Shown here in pieces: positions 22,770 through 34,010 of a stretch of DNA of 64,000 nucleotides; position 1 is the first letter of the stretch, and the number at the start of each line of letters is the position of its first letter. A model generated the notes under the pieces. The model was not told the DNA's origin, made no database searches, and was given only the letters and a program-made list of their open reading frames with translations. The DNA is from Isoetes taiwanensis (taxonomy: Eukaryota > Streptophyta > Lycopodiopsida > Isoetales > Isoetaceae): contig JAJEKV010000288.1 of the NCBI GenBank assembly GCA_021234155.1, positions 250,001-314,000 of the forward strand, read 5' to 3'. The translations under genes and the position numbers were made by a program.

Positions 22770-23410
22770 TTATGGACCGAGCATCCAACGTGGGCCGTAG
22801 GATCTTGGACCCGATCAAGGTGAAGATCGCGCCATGTGGCAAAAATCTAAAGCAACATGAGCCGTAGGATCTCGGACCGACAGTCAGTATCAAGAACAAC
22901 CTGGACCGTAGGATCGATTACATATAATTCCCAAAGCCTCGTGCACTGTAGGATGTGTCCCCAAGCAACGTGAGTCGTAGGATCTCGGGCCGACGGTCAA
23001 GATCGAGAACAACCTGGACCGTCGGATCTATTACATATAATTTCCAAAGCCACGTGCACCGTAGGATGTGTCCCCAAGCAACGTGGAGTAGGATCTCCGG
23101 CCGGTCGGGGATCGAGAACAACCTGGACCGTCGGATCTATTACATATAATTTCCAAAGCCACGTGCACCGTAGGATGTGTCCCCAAGCAACGTGACCTGT
23201 AGGACCTCGGACCGACGATCAAGATCAAATCAACTTGGACCGTAGGATCTATTACATATAAACTCCCAAGCCATCTTAATCGTAGTGGCCGGATCAAATC
23301 AATTTGGACAGTAGGATATGCTGATACAAACTCCCAAGCCATCTGGGCCGTTGGATAGATCCCTGAGCAACATGAGCCGTAGGATCTTGCACCGACGGTC
23401 GGATCGTACC
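22770..23410. repeat. Tandem repeats of about 110 bp with CCGTAGGATC cores
   Basis: The phrase GTAGGATGTGTCCCCAAGC recurs at 22948, 23061 and 23170 (spacing 113 and 109 bp). Between these, GACCGT(A/C)GGATC and ACATATAA recur. Outer units are more diverged. At least five units are recognisable. Confidence 0.85.
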
Positions 23411-23423
23411 GGTCCTTGTAAGA

Positions 23424-23539
23424 GCATATATATGTAAGATGATATCTAACATATATGTTAGATGATATCTAACATATATATGTTCTTATGTTTGTCGCGC
23501 TAAATCCGTCCATCCATTTCAGATACGGACAAACATAAG
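23424..23539. repeat. Nested palindromes
   Basis: 23424-23484 holds several TAACATATATGTTA and TTAGATGATATCTAA palindromes. CTTATGTTTGTC (23485-23496) then pairs perfectly with GACAAACATAAG (23528-23539) around a 31-nt loop. The arrangement is typical of a small fold-back element. Confidence 0.75.
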
Positions 23540-23736
23540 ATCCTAAATTGCAGGTGGTTTATTGTTGTGTATATGCATATAGTACCAGTGGGTGTGCATA
23601 AAGTCAAAGAATCGGTAGTTGTGGTGATGCTGCACATTGCTGCCCCTTTTTTTGAACTGAGAATCTATGTCGGGTTTAGCTTGCTTGTATAAGAGTCTAT
23701 CACAATAGACTTTAGAGAGGCAGATTAAATCTTAAT
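23540..23736. other. Probable 3-prime flank of the RNR fragment
   Basis: Sequence downstream (minus strand) of the ribonucleotide reductase stop codon. No gene seen. Confidence 0.35.
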
Positions 23737-24100
23737 TTAGCTCCCACATGCCACGCATTCCTCCCTATTCTCTAAGAAGCACATCATTTGAGCCATCTTC
23801 TGTTCAATATTTTCTACCACCATAGCAAACTTTGCTGGTTGGATCTGTAAAAATGGCTTATGGAATCAACACCTAAGCAAGTGGAATGAATCATAACAGT
23901 TTCGAGTTTCCTATCTTGGTACTTGCGGCTTCCACAGTGAACTTAATTGCATCTGTGGCTGCTCTTGATCGCAAATAATACATTCCAGCTTTTGGGCCCT
24001 GCAATTGCACAATTGGAAAGTTTAAAACGAAAAATAAAGATAACACAAAGTGCAACACATACAATAAAATAAATCTCACCTTTGACCATTCACGTTAACA
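23737..24100 (-). pseudogene. RNR1: Ribonucleotide reductase large subunit, last exons only
   Basis: Minus strand. The last exon 23844-23737 (after TTTTTACAG) reads 35 residues to a stop and ends K-M-A-Q-M-M-C ... N-R-E-E-C-V-A-C-G-S, the C-terminal redox tail of eukaryotic class I RNR large subunits with its paired Cys. The preceding exon starts at 23998 (TTGCAG|GGC) and contains A-G-M-Y-Y-L-R-S-R-A-A with A-I-K-F-T-V, the conserved block just before that tail. An upstream piece ending W-S-K before GTGAG (24080) fits the exon before it but has a stop. The enzyme makes deoxyribonucleotides. I see no clear donor after the A-I-K-F-T-V exon and no further exons, so this is a truncated copy or the 3-prime end of a gene cut by the retrotransposon that starts at 24225. 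Confidence 0.72.
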
Positions 24101-24224
24101 TAAAGAAGCACCCAGATGTTATTAAAATAGAATGGTTTTAAGAGCCAAAAATTGACATAGCAAAAACTGCCATGCCCCTACAAAATATTAAATAGTGCTT
24201 GCAGGAAAGAAAAGATAAGAAAAT

Positions 24225-25870
24225 TGTGACGCCCTCGCTAAAACGGCGCCCGGTAAGGTATACCGGCGTAGAAATCCCCATCCCGGCCAAGAACCGCGAT
24301 GGGCCCTTCGTCTACCCCGCACTCTCGAGGTAACTCTTAGTGCGGGGAGGGAACACGAAGGTGTCTTGCGCGCCCTTCCCCTATGGGCTCCTATAACAGC
24401 GGAAGCGATAACACGTCAGAACTAGCATCAAACATATATAAATACTACCTCGAAGGGTAGTGCATCACACATATACCGGTACAAAGATGATAAGCACAAA
24501 CCGTAAAACATGAGAGCTCCTACCCTGGCTCAGACTCGTAAGGAGGATGACTGACCGGCTAGGTCTCAAGATAGAGCAGACCGAGTCATGGCAATGGCGA
24601 GGGCTGGCATAGAACAATGGCTAGGGTTGACCACTCCATCCGCCCCTCCCCGCGGCATACTTTTGAGATGGGCTAGATCAGGCTCTGACAGGACTCTAGC
24701 CTTCCGGAAACGCAATCCCATGGTATCACCCATCGGGACTGCTCCAGGTTGCATCTCCCTGGTCCGATGAGGCATGAAGGGTTGCATCTCCCCTTCCCTG
24801 TGGTCTAGAGGTGCCGTGGGCGGCTAGAGAATCGCATGGCGACACACCCATTCGCACTGATGAACCCCCAAAACGAGAGCCAAGCCATCACTTGCAGCTC
24901 GAGAGGCAGTGGCAACACCATTGCCCCAGGAGGTGTCCGGACCCATGCTCGGCCCACACGAAGTGACAGACCATAAGCCTAGCTCACTATGGGATCCCCC
25001 GGCCCCCACTCGGCAGGATCCTCCTCCACATTCCTCTAGCCCCCGCAAGTTATCCGGGTGCTGAGTCATATCATAGCCTCCATAGCCCCGGTGGGCTCCT
25101 ATGCACATGCAAGCAACTAATAGGAACTAAGGGATCTACTCTAGAACATACTACATATGGCCCTAGGTCTCTACCCCCTTCCCAATACAAGAGGAGCAAA
25201 TATGATCAACCATCAACATATAATCATTACATCATGAGAATAATCATAAGAAGAACATCTTAACCTAATCATACAAATCTAACTAATAGTTAGGGTTCCT
25301 TGATTAGGGTTCAAGATGTTGAATATGGGCTCTAGGATGGCTCTACTCTAGATACAAGATACCAGCATATCGGAATGCTAATTCCAGATAAGCTATCACA
25401 ACTACTATCCTACATACCGCCCCCAAGCTCTCCTCCAGATCCGTGTGCCTCCATGATCTTCGACTCACAAGATGCTGCTCCTACTCCAAGAACGAGTCTA
25501 CCCTGCTGGGGCTGCTGCACCAGCCTATGCCACAATCGAACGGTGTCAAACGGGGGTTTCAACCAGTAGGTGAGTCTCTCGGGTGCTAGGGCTGGAAAGA
25601 GGCCTAGGTTAGGGTTTATGCCTATATAGGTTAGGTCCACCTAGGATGCCACGTGGCACCAATCGGGGTGAGTCTTGTGTGGCGGTGCCCCAATAGGTTA
25701 AGGCCACATGGATAATGGCTTAACCTATGGTTGGCTAAGTTATGAGAATAACTTGGCCATGCCCCCTAGTGCCACCCTTATGGTATACAAGGCTATGAAT
25801 GATAGACTTGTATAGTGATTCGATCCAGAATATACGTATTTATAGCGTGATATTCCCCCGGACCGTCACA
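24225..25870 (-). repeat. 3-prime LTR of the 13.1-kb element
   Basis: Direct repeat of 35667-37309. On the minus strand a TATAAATA box (25844-25837) sits only about 27 bp into the LTR, which would give a very short U3 and a very long R-U5. Confidence 0.92.
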
Positions 25871-25881
25871 TTCTCCCCCTT
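25871..25881 (-). other. Polypurine tract
   Basis: The minus strand reads AAGGGGGAGAA directly before the 3-prime LTR (TGTGACGG), the expected plus-strand primer of an LTR retrotransposon. Confidence 0.88.
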
Positions 25882-26780
25882 AGGACAATGTCGCCCTCAA
25901 GATTGCGCCTAAGGTGACGAACCTACCTTATACCAAGAACAAAACAACATGTCATAACCTTTAATTTTACTTTAGTAATCAAGTTTTATTAGTTAAAGGT
26001 CAAAATTTAGGCTATATTTGTACTTATACAAAATTATATAGCCTTAACACTGCTATTTCCTAACGATAATTCAAACATTATTATAAGAGTTATTAGGGTT
26101 CATAATCTAAATTATGGCTCCCCTAGCTTCTCGTAACGCTGCCCCTCGCTGAGGTCCTCCCTTCTACTTGCCCCCAAAAAGGAGCACACCACGCTAGTTT
26201 AGTTAATAATTTGTGGTTTTAGGGGACCACCCCTTACCTCCTTGAGCCGAACCACTCGGCTCAAGGTTGTCCTACTACCTTGCCCAAGATCATGGCCCTT
26301 CGGATTTGAGCTTAGGGATCATTTAAGATGCTCCCATCATTGCCCATGATCGAAGTGCTACCTTTGTACACGCATCCCCTGATCGAAAGTACACCCCAAA
26401 GGCATCATGCCCCGAGGGTTTCAAATTTAGGAACGCCTCACGCATCCCATCATCACAAGATGATCACTTAAGCTTCACCATGACCCTCCTACGTCCCGTG
26501 TGCGTATCCCGTGATCGTGGCATAGAGATCATCCGATCGATGTCCCATCATCGCCCACCATGCCTCATTCCTCACTCACATGACCCTAATGGTCATGCGC
26601 ACTTCTTTGGTGCTGTGGCTCAGAGAATGCCCTAAAGGCGATCCCATCATCGCACACACGATCCTGTTCTCGCACATGCACCCTAGTAACTAGAATGCAT
26701 GCCCAGCTTAAGGCTAACTAACACATACTAGCTAATCACCGGCAAGTCGGGGTCCATTCAAGCCTGAGACGACTAGCCCA
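25882..26780 (-). other. Non-coding interval between pol and 3-prime LTR
   Basis: About 0.9 kb with no open frame or domain that I can recognise. It probably contains the 3-prime untranslated part of the element. Confidence 0.5.
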
Positions 26781-26790
26781 TCAAACTCCT

Positions 26791-29700
26791 TCATAAACTC
26801 GGTATTGCTTCTCCAAATCTTGCTTCAATACCCATGTCGCCGCCTTCCACGGGTAAGTGCTTCCACTTAACCAAATATTGGAGGAATTGAGACCTCCTAG
26901 TCTTCTTGAATGATTTATCAAGAAGCAACTCGTGCACTATTTCCACTTGCTCCTCCGCCATTTCCAACAAGGTTGGAGTATCCAAAACCTCCTCAGGGTT
27001 AGGATTGTGCCTTTTTAACAAACTTACGCGGAAGACCTTGTGAACCTTAAGATGGGCTGGAAGATCCAACTTATAGGCTTGAGAGCCCACTCTCTAAAAA
27101 TCTTGAACGCCCCGCCCACCTAGGGGCAAGCTTCTTGCAGCTCCCAATCCAGCCTTGGCTTGCTTCACCTTGATCTTCAACCAAACGGATCTCCCACCTT
27201 AAACTCCCCTTACGGTCCCCGCGGCTTGTCGGCTACACTCTTCTCCGACTTCTTGCCGCCAATAAATAACCCCTTACTTCTTCTACTAGTTGCTGTGATA
27301 TCCCCTAACATCTGCTGGGACACTTCTACCTTGGACATGTGGATTGTGCCGTATATCCGGTTAAGCACCGTAGCCAGAGTTCACCATGAAAGGCTTACAT
27401 CCGGGATGACTCCTCGCTTGGCAATCGCTAGGCTAATTCCACCAAGTGAATGTACTCATCCCACTTGGACCGCTTTGTTCCACACATAGCTTCAAGCATG
27501 TCCTCAATGATCCGATTGGTCCTTTCCGTCCGCCATCCTGCTTGGGGATGATATGTCCGCGGCTCATGGAGAGCTTCGCCTGAATGGTGCTAAAGAGATC
27601 CCGCCAAAAGGCACTCATAAACTTAGAATCTCTATCGATATTATCTCCCGAGGCATGCCATGGAGTCTAAAAATCTCCCTTTACAAATAACTTTGCAAAG
27701 ATCTAATGCGTGTGTCAGAGTTTTGCAAGGCACCTAAATGCGCCATCTTTTGATAACTTATCTATGACAACCATCAATGCATCCTTGCCTCAAGAGTTTT
27801 AGGAGACCCGTGATGAAATCCATGCTTATGACCTCCCACTTTGCATTTGGCACCCCCAATGGCTCTAAAGCACCTTAATCCGAAGTTGCTCGCTTTGGTC
27901 TCGCCGACATAACCGGGTAATCCCGAATATATGCAGCTATCTCGCTTCTTCAAACCTGGCCGAAGTAGCTACTCAATCTTGAAATAGGTCTTCATAAAGC
28001 CAAAGATGCCCTCGCTATTGGGCTGTTATGTGTGTCATGAAGAATTAACTTCCTTACCCCCCGATGATTCGGGCACACACAACTTATGCTTGTGGATACA
28101 ACAGTTGCCTTCCTTCTTATAATGTTTGAAGGCTTCCCGCCCTTATATCGCTCTCGCTTCCTTTGGAAAGACTTTCCCATACCTCCTTGAAGTCTACATC
28201 CGTTGGCAAGGACTCTTCAATCTTCTTGCCAAACTCACTCGAAAGAGTGGAAATCGCATTACAATGCGCCCTTGTCCGAAATGGCCTCCTAGAGAGGGCA
28301 TCTCGCTACAACATTAAGCTTACTGTGCTTATATATAATATCAAAATCATATTCCTCAAGGAATTCCATCCACCTCCTTTGCCTTAAGTTGAGGAGTGGC
28401 CGGGTGAAAAGATATCAAGGCTCTCGGTGATCGCAGATCTAACCAAACTTCCTTCCCAAAGAAATAATGCCTCCATATCCTCAATGCCCCGACAATGGCT
28501 AGAGCTCCCGATCATGGGTTGGGTAGCTGTTCTCAAGGCCGCTCATCTTCTTTCGAGTCGTCGAGGCGACTACCCTTCCTTCTTGCATCAAGACCGCCTC
28601 TGCTGCTATCTTGCTTGCATCCTGTTGTTATCAACTTATCCTTACTCGGATCCGGGAGAACAAGCACCGGTGTTGTTGTTAAGGCCTCTTTAAGCTTCTC
28701 AAAAGAAGCTTGACTTTTCTAACCAATGGCTAGCCCAATCCTTAATCTTCTTGGCCTTTGTGAGGTCCCACGTAGGGGACGCTTCACTTAGCAAAGTCCT
28801 TCACGAACTTTCTATAGTATCCCGCCAACCCGAGAAAGCTTCTTACTTCGCCACATTCCTTGAGCTGGCCAATCAACTATTGCCTCAATCTTAGATGGAT
28901 CTGTGGAGATTCCTCTGATGTTACCACATGCCCCAAGTACTCCACCCTACTGCTAAAGTGGCACTTAGAGAGCTTCCCATACAACCGATGACGCCTCAAC
29001 TTCTCCAACACTTTCCCCGAGGTGCCGACAATGCTCTTCAAGGGACTTGTAGATTAGGATGTCGTCAAGAAGACAATAACAAACTCATCCAAGAAGTCTC
29101 AAGATATCGCTCATGAGGCGATAAACGCTGTGGAGCGCTCGGACAATCCAAAGGGCATTATCAGAACTCAAAATGACCATACCGCTCAAAGTTGGGCCTT
29201 ATGGATGTCCTCTTCCTTTATTCTTATCCGATGGTATCCTGATCTTAAATCAATCTTAGAGAATACCTTTGCTCCTTGTAGCTGATCCATTAGGTCATCC
29301 GCCTTGGCAATGCATACTTATTCTTTATCGCCCCGCTTATTGAGTCGGGCGATAGTCTATGCACATTCTTAAGCTCCCATCTTTCTTTCTTGACAAAGAG
29401 TATAGGTGTTCAAAAGGAGACACACTTGCTCTTATAAATCCAAGCTCGAAAGCAATTCCTCGCAAATGTTTTTGAGCTCGCCAACTCGGGATGCTCATTC
29501 TATATGGCTTTTACCGTCGGCTCTGGCCAGATCCCGAGCCAATGTGATCTCACATTCCACACCCCTATAGGAGCTTGCCGGATTTCATCCGAAATACATC
29601 CCCCAATTCTGAAATAAGCCTTTGCTATTTGCCTCGGGTACCGATCTCCTTTTTGTCACTTCCATCCCGCTTGTTCGCTCAACCGGGATTCCATCCTCAA

Positions 29701-29800
29701 GATGTAATCCACCTTATTCCTTTCTATACTCTTCCTTAGCCGCTTCAAAGAAATACACCGCATAGGGATTCTAGCTTTTACCTTTCACTATCAACTTGTT
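26791..29800 (-). pseudogene. Chromovirus RT, RNase H, integrase and chromodomain (degenerate frame)
   Basis: Minus strand, in pieces. L-D-D-I-L-I-Y near 29065 is the reverse transcriptase active site. G-Y-Y-R-K-F-V-K-D-F near 28810 and P-V-L-V-L-P-D-P near 28670 mark the RT/RNase H connection. 27800-27430 has integrase core fragments. 27090-26791 is open and reads the integrase C-terminus (A-Y-K-L-D-L-P ... V-H-K-V-F-R-V-S-L-L) followed by a chromodomain (Q-Y-L-V-K-W-K-H-L-P, 26880-26851). Frames change many times. Several motifs have lost single residues, matching 3-base losses. Confidence 0.8.
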
Positions 29801-29854
29801 TGCCTGGTGTGCCGCCATGGTGACTTCATTCCTGGCCACAATCAATCATGGCTT

Positions 29855-30205
29855 TTAGTCGGGCTTCAAGAATTCCATCCCCACAATAAGATCATACCTT
29901 CCAATATCCATGACTTCTGCTCCCATCGGCCATTTAGCCCCACTAAGGTCTATGTCAAAGATGATTCTCCTCCCCTTAGTGTGCCGGATGGCGCCGTTTG
30001 CCATAGCTACTGGCCTTGGCTTAGACTTCAATACCTTGTTCTTCATTAGAGCAGCCAATCTAGGAGATGCAAAATTATGAGAGCTACCTGTATCTATGAG
30101 GACTACATAAGGATTACTATCTATGATCCCATCAGCCGCAATGACCGTTGATCGATTCTCTATCTCATCTCGACTCAATGTTTGCACATATGTGACACTC
30201 ACCAT
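29855..30205 (-). CDS. Aspartic protease domain of the chromovirus
   Basis: Open minus-strand frame with V-L-I-D-T-G-S-S-H-N-F (catalytic Asp near 30094) and the second conserved segment D-L-I-V-G-M-E-F-L near the end. This is the retropepsin module that cuts Gag-Pol. The upstream link to gag and downstream link to the reverse transcriptase are frameshifted. Confidence 0.85.
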   Translation of the reverse strand: MVSVTYVQTLSRDEIENRSTVIAADGIIDSNPYVVLIDTGSSHNFASPRLAALMKNKVLKSKPRPVAMANGAIRHTKGRRIIFDIDLSGAKWPMGAEVMDIGRYDLIVGMEFLKPD

Positions 30206-30269
30206 CTATGAAGTCGCGGGCCTCCCCGCCGTTCATCGCCCTCGCCCGCTTCGTTGGGGAGTCCCAATC

Positions 30270-31573
30270 CAAGAGTTCTCGCCAAAGCCGACCGCATGAC
30301 TAATGGACAATCATGTGTCCTCGTGGCTCCGGCCGGAAGCACCTGAAGCATAACTTCTTCTCAATGCATTCCTCGCTCTTTTCCTCGGCAGACCGTCAGG
30401 GAGACGCTTAAGAGCACTTCCCCCGATGCATCCCCTCAGGGTTTACGGTCCCCAAAAGCTTTTGTTTTGTCCTTACCTTTGCCGCTGGCTCCCCGATGGT
30501 GTAGCCGCTGATTGCTTACCCCGATATTGTCCTTGACACGCCTCAACTCTTACCCCTCAAGGTTGATCGCTTTCTTCATTGGAGTTGCCTGGTGCCTCTT
30601 CCAAACTTATAGCTTTATCTTCGGCCTCAAGAATCGACCTTTGGGTTGATTGCTCTAACAAGCCTCTTGATATTGCCGCTCAACCCTCAATATAGGTGTC
30701 CACCGCTTGCCTTTCTCGATACTCCCCCTGACATGAAGTCTAAGTCTCATGAATTCTTCTAAGATACTTAGCCACCGATAAGGTACCGATTCAACTCAGA
30801 AATCGCTGAACCGCTCTACTAGTATGAGACCTCGCACATAGTGCTTAAGCGGAAAGCCTTGTCAAGGTCTTAAACCCGCAATTATTCCTCTTCAGCCTTG
30901 TTGGACTTAGCATATCCCTTCCACCGCATCCTTGCTTGGTCCAATAAGGTTAGTCAGAAAGCAACTTTCCCTATGTCCTTGTCTTTCATACCGTATGAGT
31001 TGCCAAATTCTTCCATTTCATCCAAACCATGCTTCAGCCTCCATGCCCGACCGTTTTTCCCCGAAAACCGGCCCGCCTTCCTTTTGTCTTCCACACATTG
31101 CTCATAGCACTATCCACCTTTTTTCCGATAGTCATCCGCCTTTTCTTGCCCTTTTTCTTGCCTTAGGTGTGTCAGACTCACTGTCGGAGCTAGAGCTGTC
31201 GTCACTGGAAGAGCTATCTGATGAGCTGGAACTAGATGATGATGGACTCCTGGTTCTCCTTCTTCGTCTCTTGTCCCTGACGTTGCCGTGGTTGCCCTCC
31301 CCTTCCTGCTGAGGGACTTCGTCACCACCCGGAACACAAGGTGGAGGCGGAGGACCATCTTCTTGTGCATTCATGAGAGGTGTCGCCCAGCTTGATGAGA
31401 TGTTGCATCCGATTCCTCATCTGTACCAACCTTGCATTAACCGCCTCGTGACATATCCCCGCTTCAAAGTCTTCCCGCTCTCTCTGCCAACAAGTTCCTT
31501 GGTACCCAATTATGGTCGGTGCTGGTCCCGAGACCCCCGTGACTTGAGTTCCTTTGTCGCAAGTATTGGTCAT
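30270..31573 (-). pseudogene. Gag of the 13.1-kb chromovirus (frameshifted)
   Basis: ATG at 31573, then a Pro-rich and Ser/Asp-rich segment (runs of Ser near 31240-31190), and a capsid-like part with repeated frameshifts. A CCHC-like zinc knuckle (C-F-R-C-F...H) lies near 30360-30310. Gag forms the particle that packages element RNA. The assignment rests on position before protease and on the knuckle. Confidence 0.65.
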
Positions 31574-31772
31574 TAATACGTTATTAAGTTAGGCAATGAT
31601 CATTATTGCTTACAATTAAATTGTTGTTAGCCACAAAAGAATTCATATGAAAACTTCATTTATAGGTCAACATCATAGTAGTACATTAATATAGGAATAC
31701 ATTTAATAGACTTCATGATAATACTTAAGAAAGAATTACAATATACTTAAATCTTATGAGACAATTCTTCCA

Positions 31773-33292
31773 TCAATGATGTCGCTTGAAGAAGTTCTTG
31801 ATTTTCTTGTATGCTGTGCCCTTTCCCATGTTCTGCAGTATTCTGGCCGCCGACCCTCCCTCTAATGCTCTTGCCACCTGTGGTGCTGGTAGTTCTGGTG
31901 CAGTTGCCGCTACCACTGACAAGTGCGCATCTCTGAGGTGGCCCCTTGCGAAGTCGAGGGCGTGAAGTGCTACTGCTCTCTTAAAGAGTATAACATGGTC
32001 CATTCCGACATCTATCTTGGCGTGATGCCCAAACCCTGTAAGCGCTATAAGGAGCGCCACTGATTCTTCACCTCTTGGGCTGAACTCCTTGTGAAAGACT
32101 ATCATCTGACCTTGGCTAAGGGCCGGAAGATAGTACCTGAGCGATTTACCCCTATGTGGCCCCGTGGCTCCAGTGCCTTTCCTGCCCGCTGCCTGCCCGA
32201 CGATATCTATTGCTGTAAGATCTTCGTGGTCCCTCCACATTGTTGCTGCGTTTTCTAGATTAATGCTACTAGATGCCTCGCAAGATGCTCCCCGGAGCGG
32301 ACTGGTCGGCTCGAACTTGGGCCCCTTCCCGGCTTGTACAACCTGCTTTGGATCTCCTGAAATTCCTCCTCTGGAATGTCGGGTTGCTGTTGCTGAAACA
32401 TCTGCCTTATCTGCTGGTATGCTTGGATATCCGACATGGTTTCCCCTGCGTAGGAATGTCGCTCGGCTACCTCCCTCGGGATCTCCTGATAGGAGTAGTC
32501 GATGAAGTCGCTACCCTGTTCCTGTGCCATTAGTCCTAGGAGCTCGTCTATCCGGAGGTTTTCCTCTTGGCAATAGGGAAGGTTAAGGATGTCGGTGGCG
32601 AATATATACTCCTCTCCTCCGCCAATGATCTTTGGGGTGAGGGCCGTGATACCTATTGGCGGTTCGAAATCTCGCCTTAGCCCCTCGTGTTGCTGAGCTA
32701 TACGCCTCTCCATCCTTCTTGCCTCGCTTATCTCCCAGCTTGGGTTTTCTTCCTCTTCTTCCTCATAGTCCTGCTCGATCTGCAGTCTAGGTGTTTCTGA
32801 TGTAGACCCATGGTATTCGTATTGCGCTGTTTCGATCTCGAGGATACCTATCTGCTGCCTTCGAGTGTCGAGAGGAGCTAAATCCAAGGGTTGAATGGAC
32901 GGCTCGCCTGGTTGGTTGACTGCTCTATACTGCATGAATAAGGCTAAAGCTGCCTGGTTTGAGACGTACCTATGCCTATGATGCTTACAGGTCATGTAGT
33001 CTGGCATGTTTCTGGTTCTATCCCACAACCTACTCTTGCCCCTAGATCCCCCACCTATGGCTTGGGCAAGGGTGTCTAAGGAGACCCATTTCCCCCCCCT
33101 AGGTGGCAAGCTGACCTCCCCGGGTAAAATGAGCTGATCATATTGACAAATGATGTCAGTGTAGTAAGGAGTTCTGGTTAGGGTGGCATGAAGATCAAAG
33201 AGATGATCGAAGACATGAAAGGCTTGGTCAGCAGGGAGTTCACGGATGTGATTGGAATCATTGTACCATCTAACAAAGTTTGATGGTGCCAT
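31773..33292 (-). CDS. Unassigned ORF between the H3-like gene and gag
   Basis: Minus strand. ATG at 33292 (M-A-P-S-N-F-V-R-W-Y-N-D) opens about 345 codons. The protein continues past a frameshift near 32300 to a stop at 31773, about 505 residues in all. The N-terminal part looks globular. Residues 170-230 are acidic (D-Y-E-E-E-E-E-E-N), and a Gln-rich stretch (Q-M-F-Q-Q-Q-Q-P-D) follows. The C-terminal part is rich in Ala/Gly/His and ends very basic (K-K-I-K-N-F-F-K-R-H-H). No zinc knuckle, no transmembrane run, no enzyme motif known to me. It is not gag, which follows at 31573. It might be an additional structural or chromatin-related protein; function unknown. Confidence 0.5.
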
Positions 33293-34010
33293 TGAGCAGA
33301 GATGGCTGTGAAAAATGGCTGATGGAAACAAGTAGGGAGCTAGAAAATCGCCAAAGGGGGTGGGAGCACTTTTGATGGGGAGAAAATGACAAATGATGCC
33401 CCTTTTTATAGACTAGGGGTGCCTCGGGTTCCGTGCACAAAGGTTCTTGATGGGAAAGACTCCAAATCTTATGGCCTTGGGTGTCCAAATGAGCTACCAT
33501 GAAGTGCAATTCTAAACAAAACAAGGCAAGAAACACTACATGGCGCTTTGTTGGGTCAAATTTGGTCAAGCTAGGCAAGTTCGCTAAATCGGTGCATGTC
33601 GCATGGATGGGGTTCTGTCATGGGGCGAAAGATTCGGCTAGCGACGGACCCGATTTTCGGTTATTTCAACCTTTAGGAAAAATTTTAGGGTGTTAGAAGA
33701 TGCTAATATGACTTTCTAGCATGATTCTGACTTAATTAGCAACTTTTATTACTTAATTTGGACATGAATTAGCTAAAATTTGGCTTAAATCGGGTGGCGC
33801 CGCTGCGGATGGGTGGTCTGCGTCATGGGCAAGAAAAGATTCGCGCGACGGGACCGATTTCGGTTACTTAAAAAATTTTCTAATTTCCTTTTTCCTATTT
33901 AATTACTTAAACATGTTTTTTATACACCTACTTTATATTTATTACACGCTTTTACACAAAACTTTATATTTATAGGAAAATAATTACATTAGTTTGACAA
34001 AATTGCATCC
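33293..34010 (-). other. Spacer between the H3-like gene and the next ORF
   Basis: About 700 bp without a domain I recognise. The end nearest the H3-like stop is AT-rich. Confidence 0.45.

Noticed and set aside
22770-23410. CRISPR-like array
   Set aside because: Units are about 110 bp, diverged and contiguous, without constant repeats separated by unique spacers, in eukaryotic DNA.
32164-32533. Plus-strand open frames over the unassigned chromovirus ORF
   Set aside because: Overlap a longer minus-strand frame that follows the element's orientation; no domain on the plus strand.
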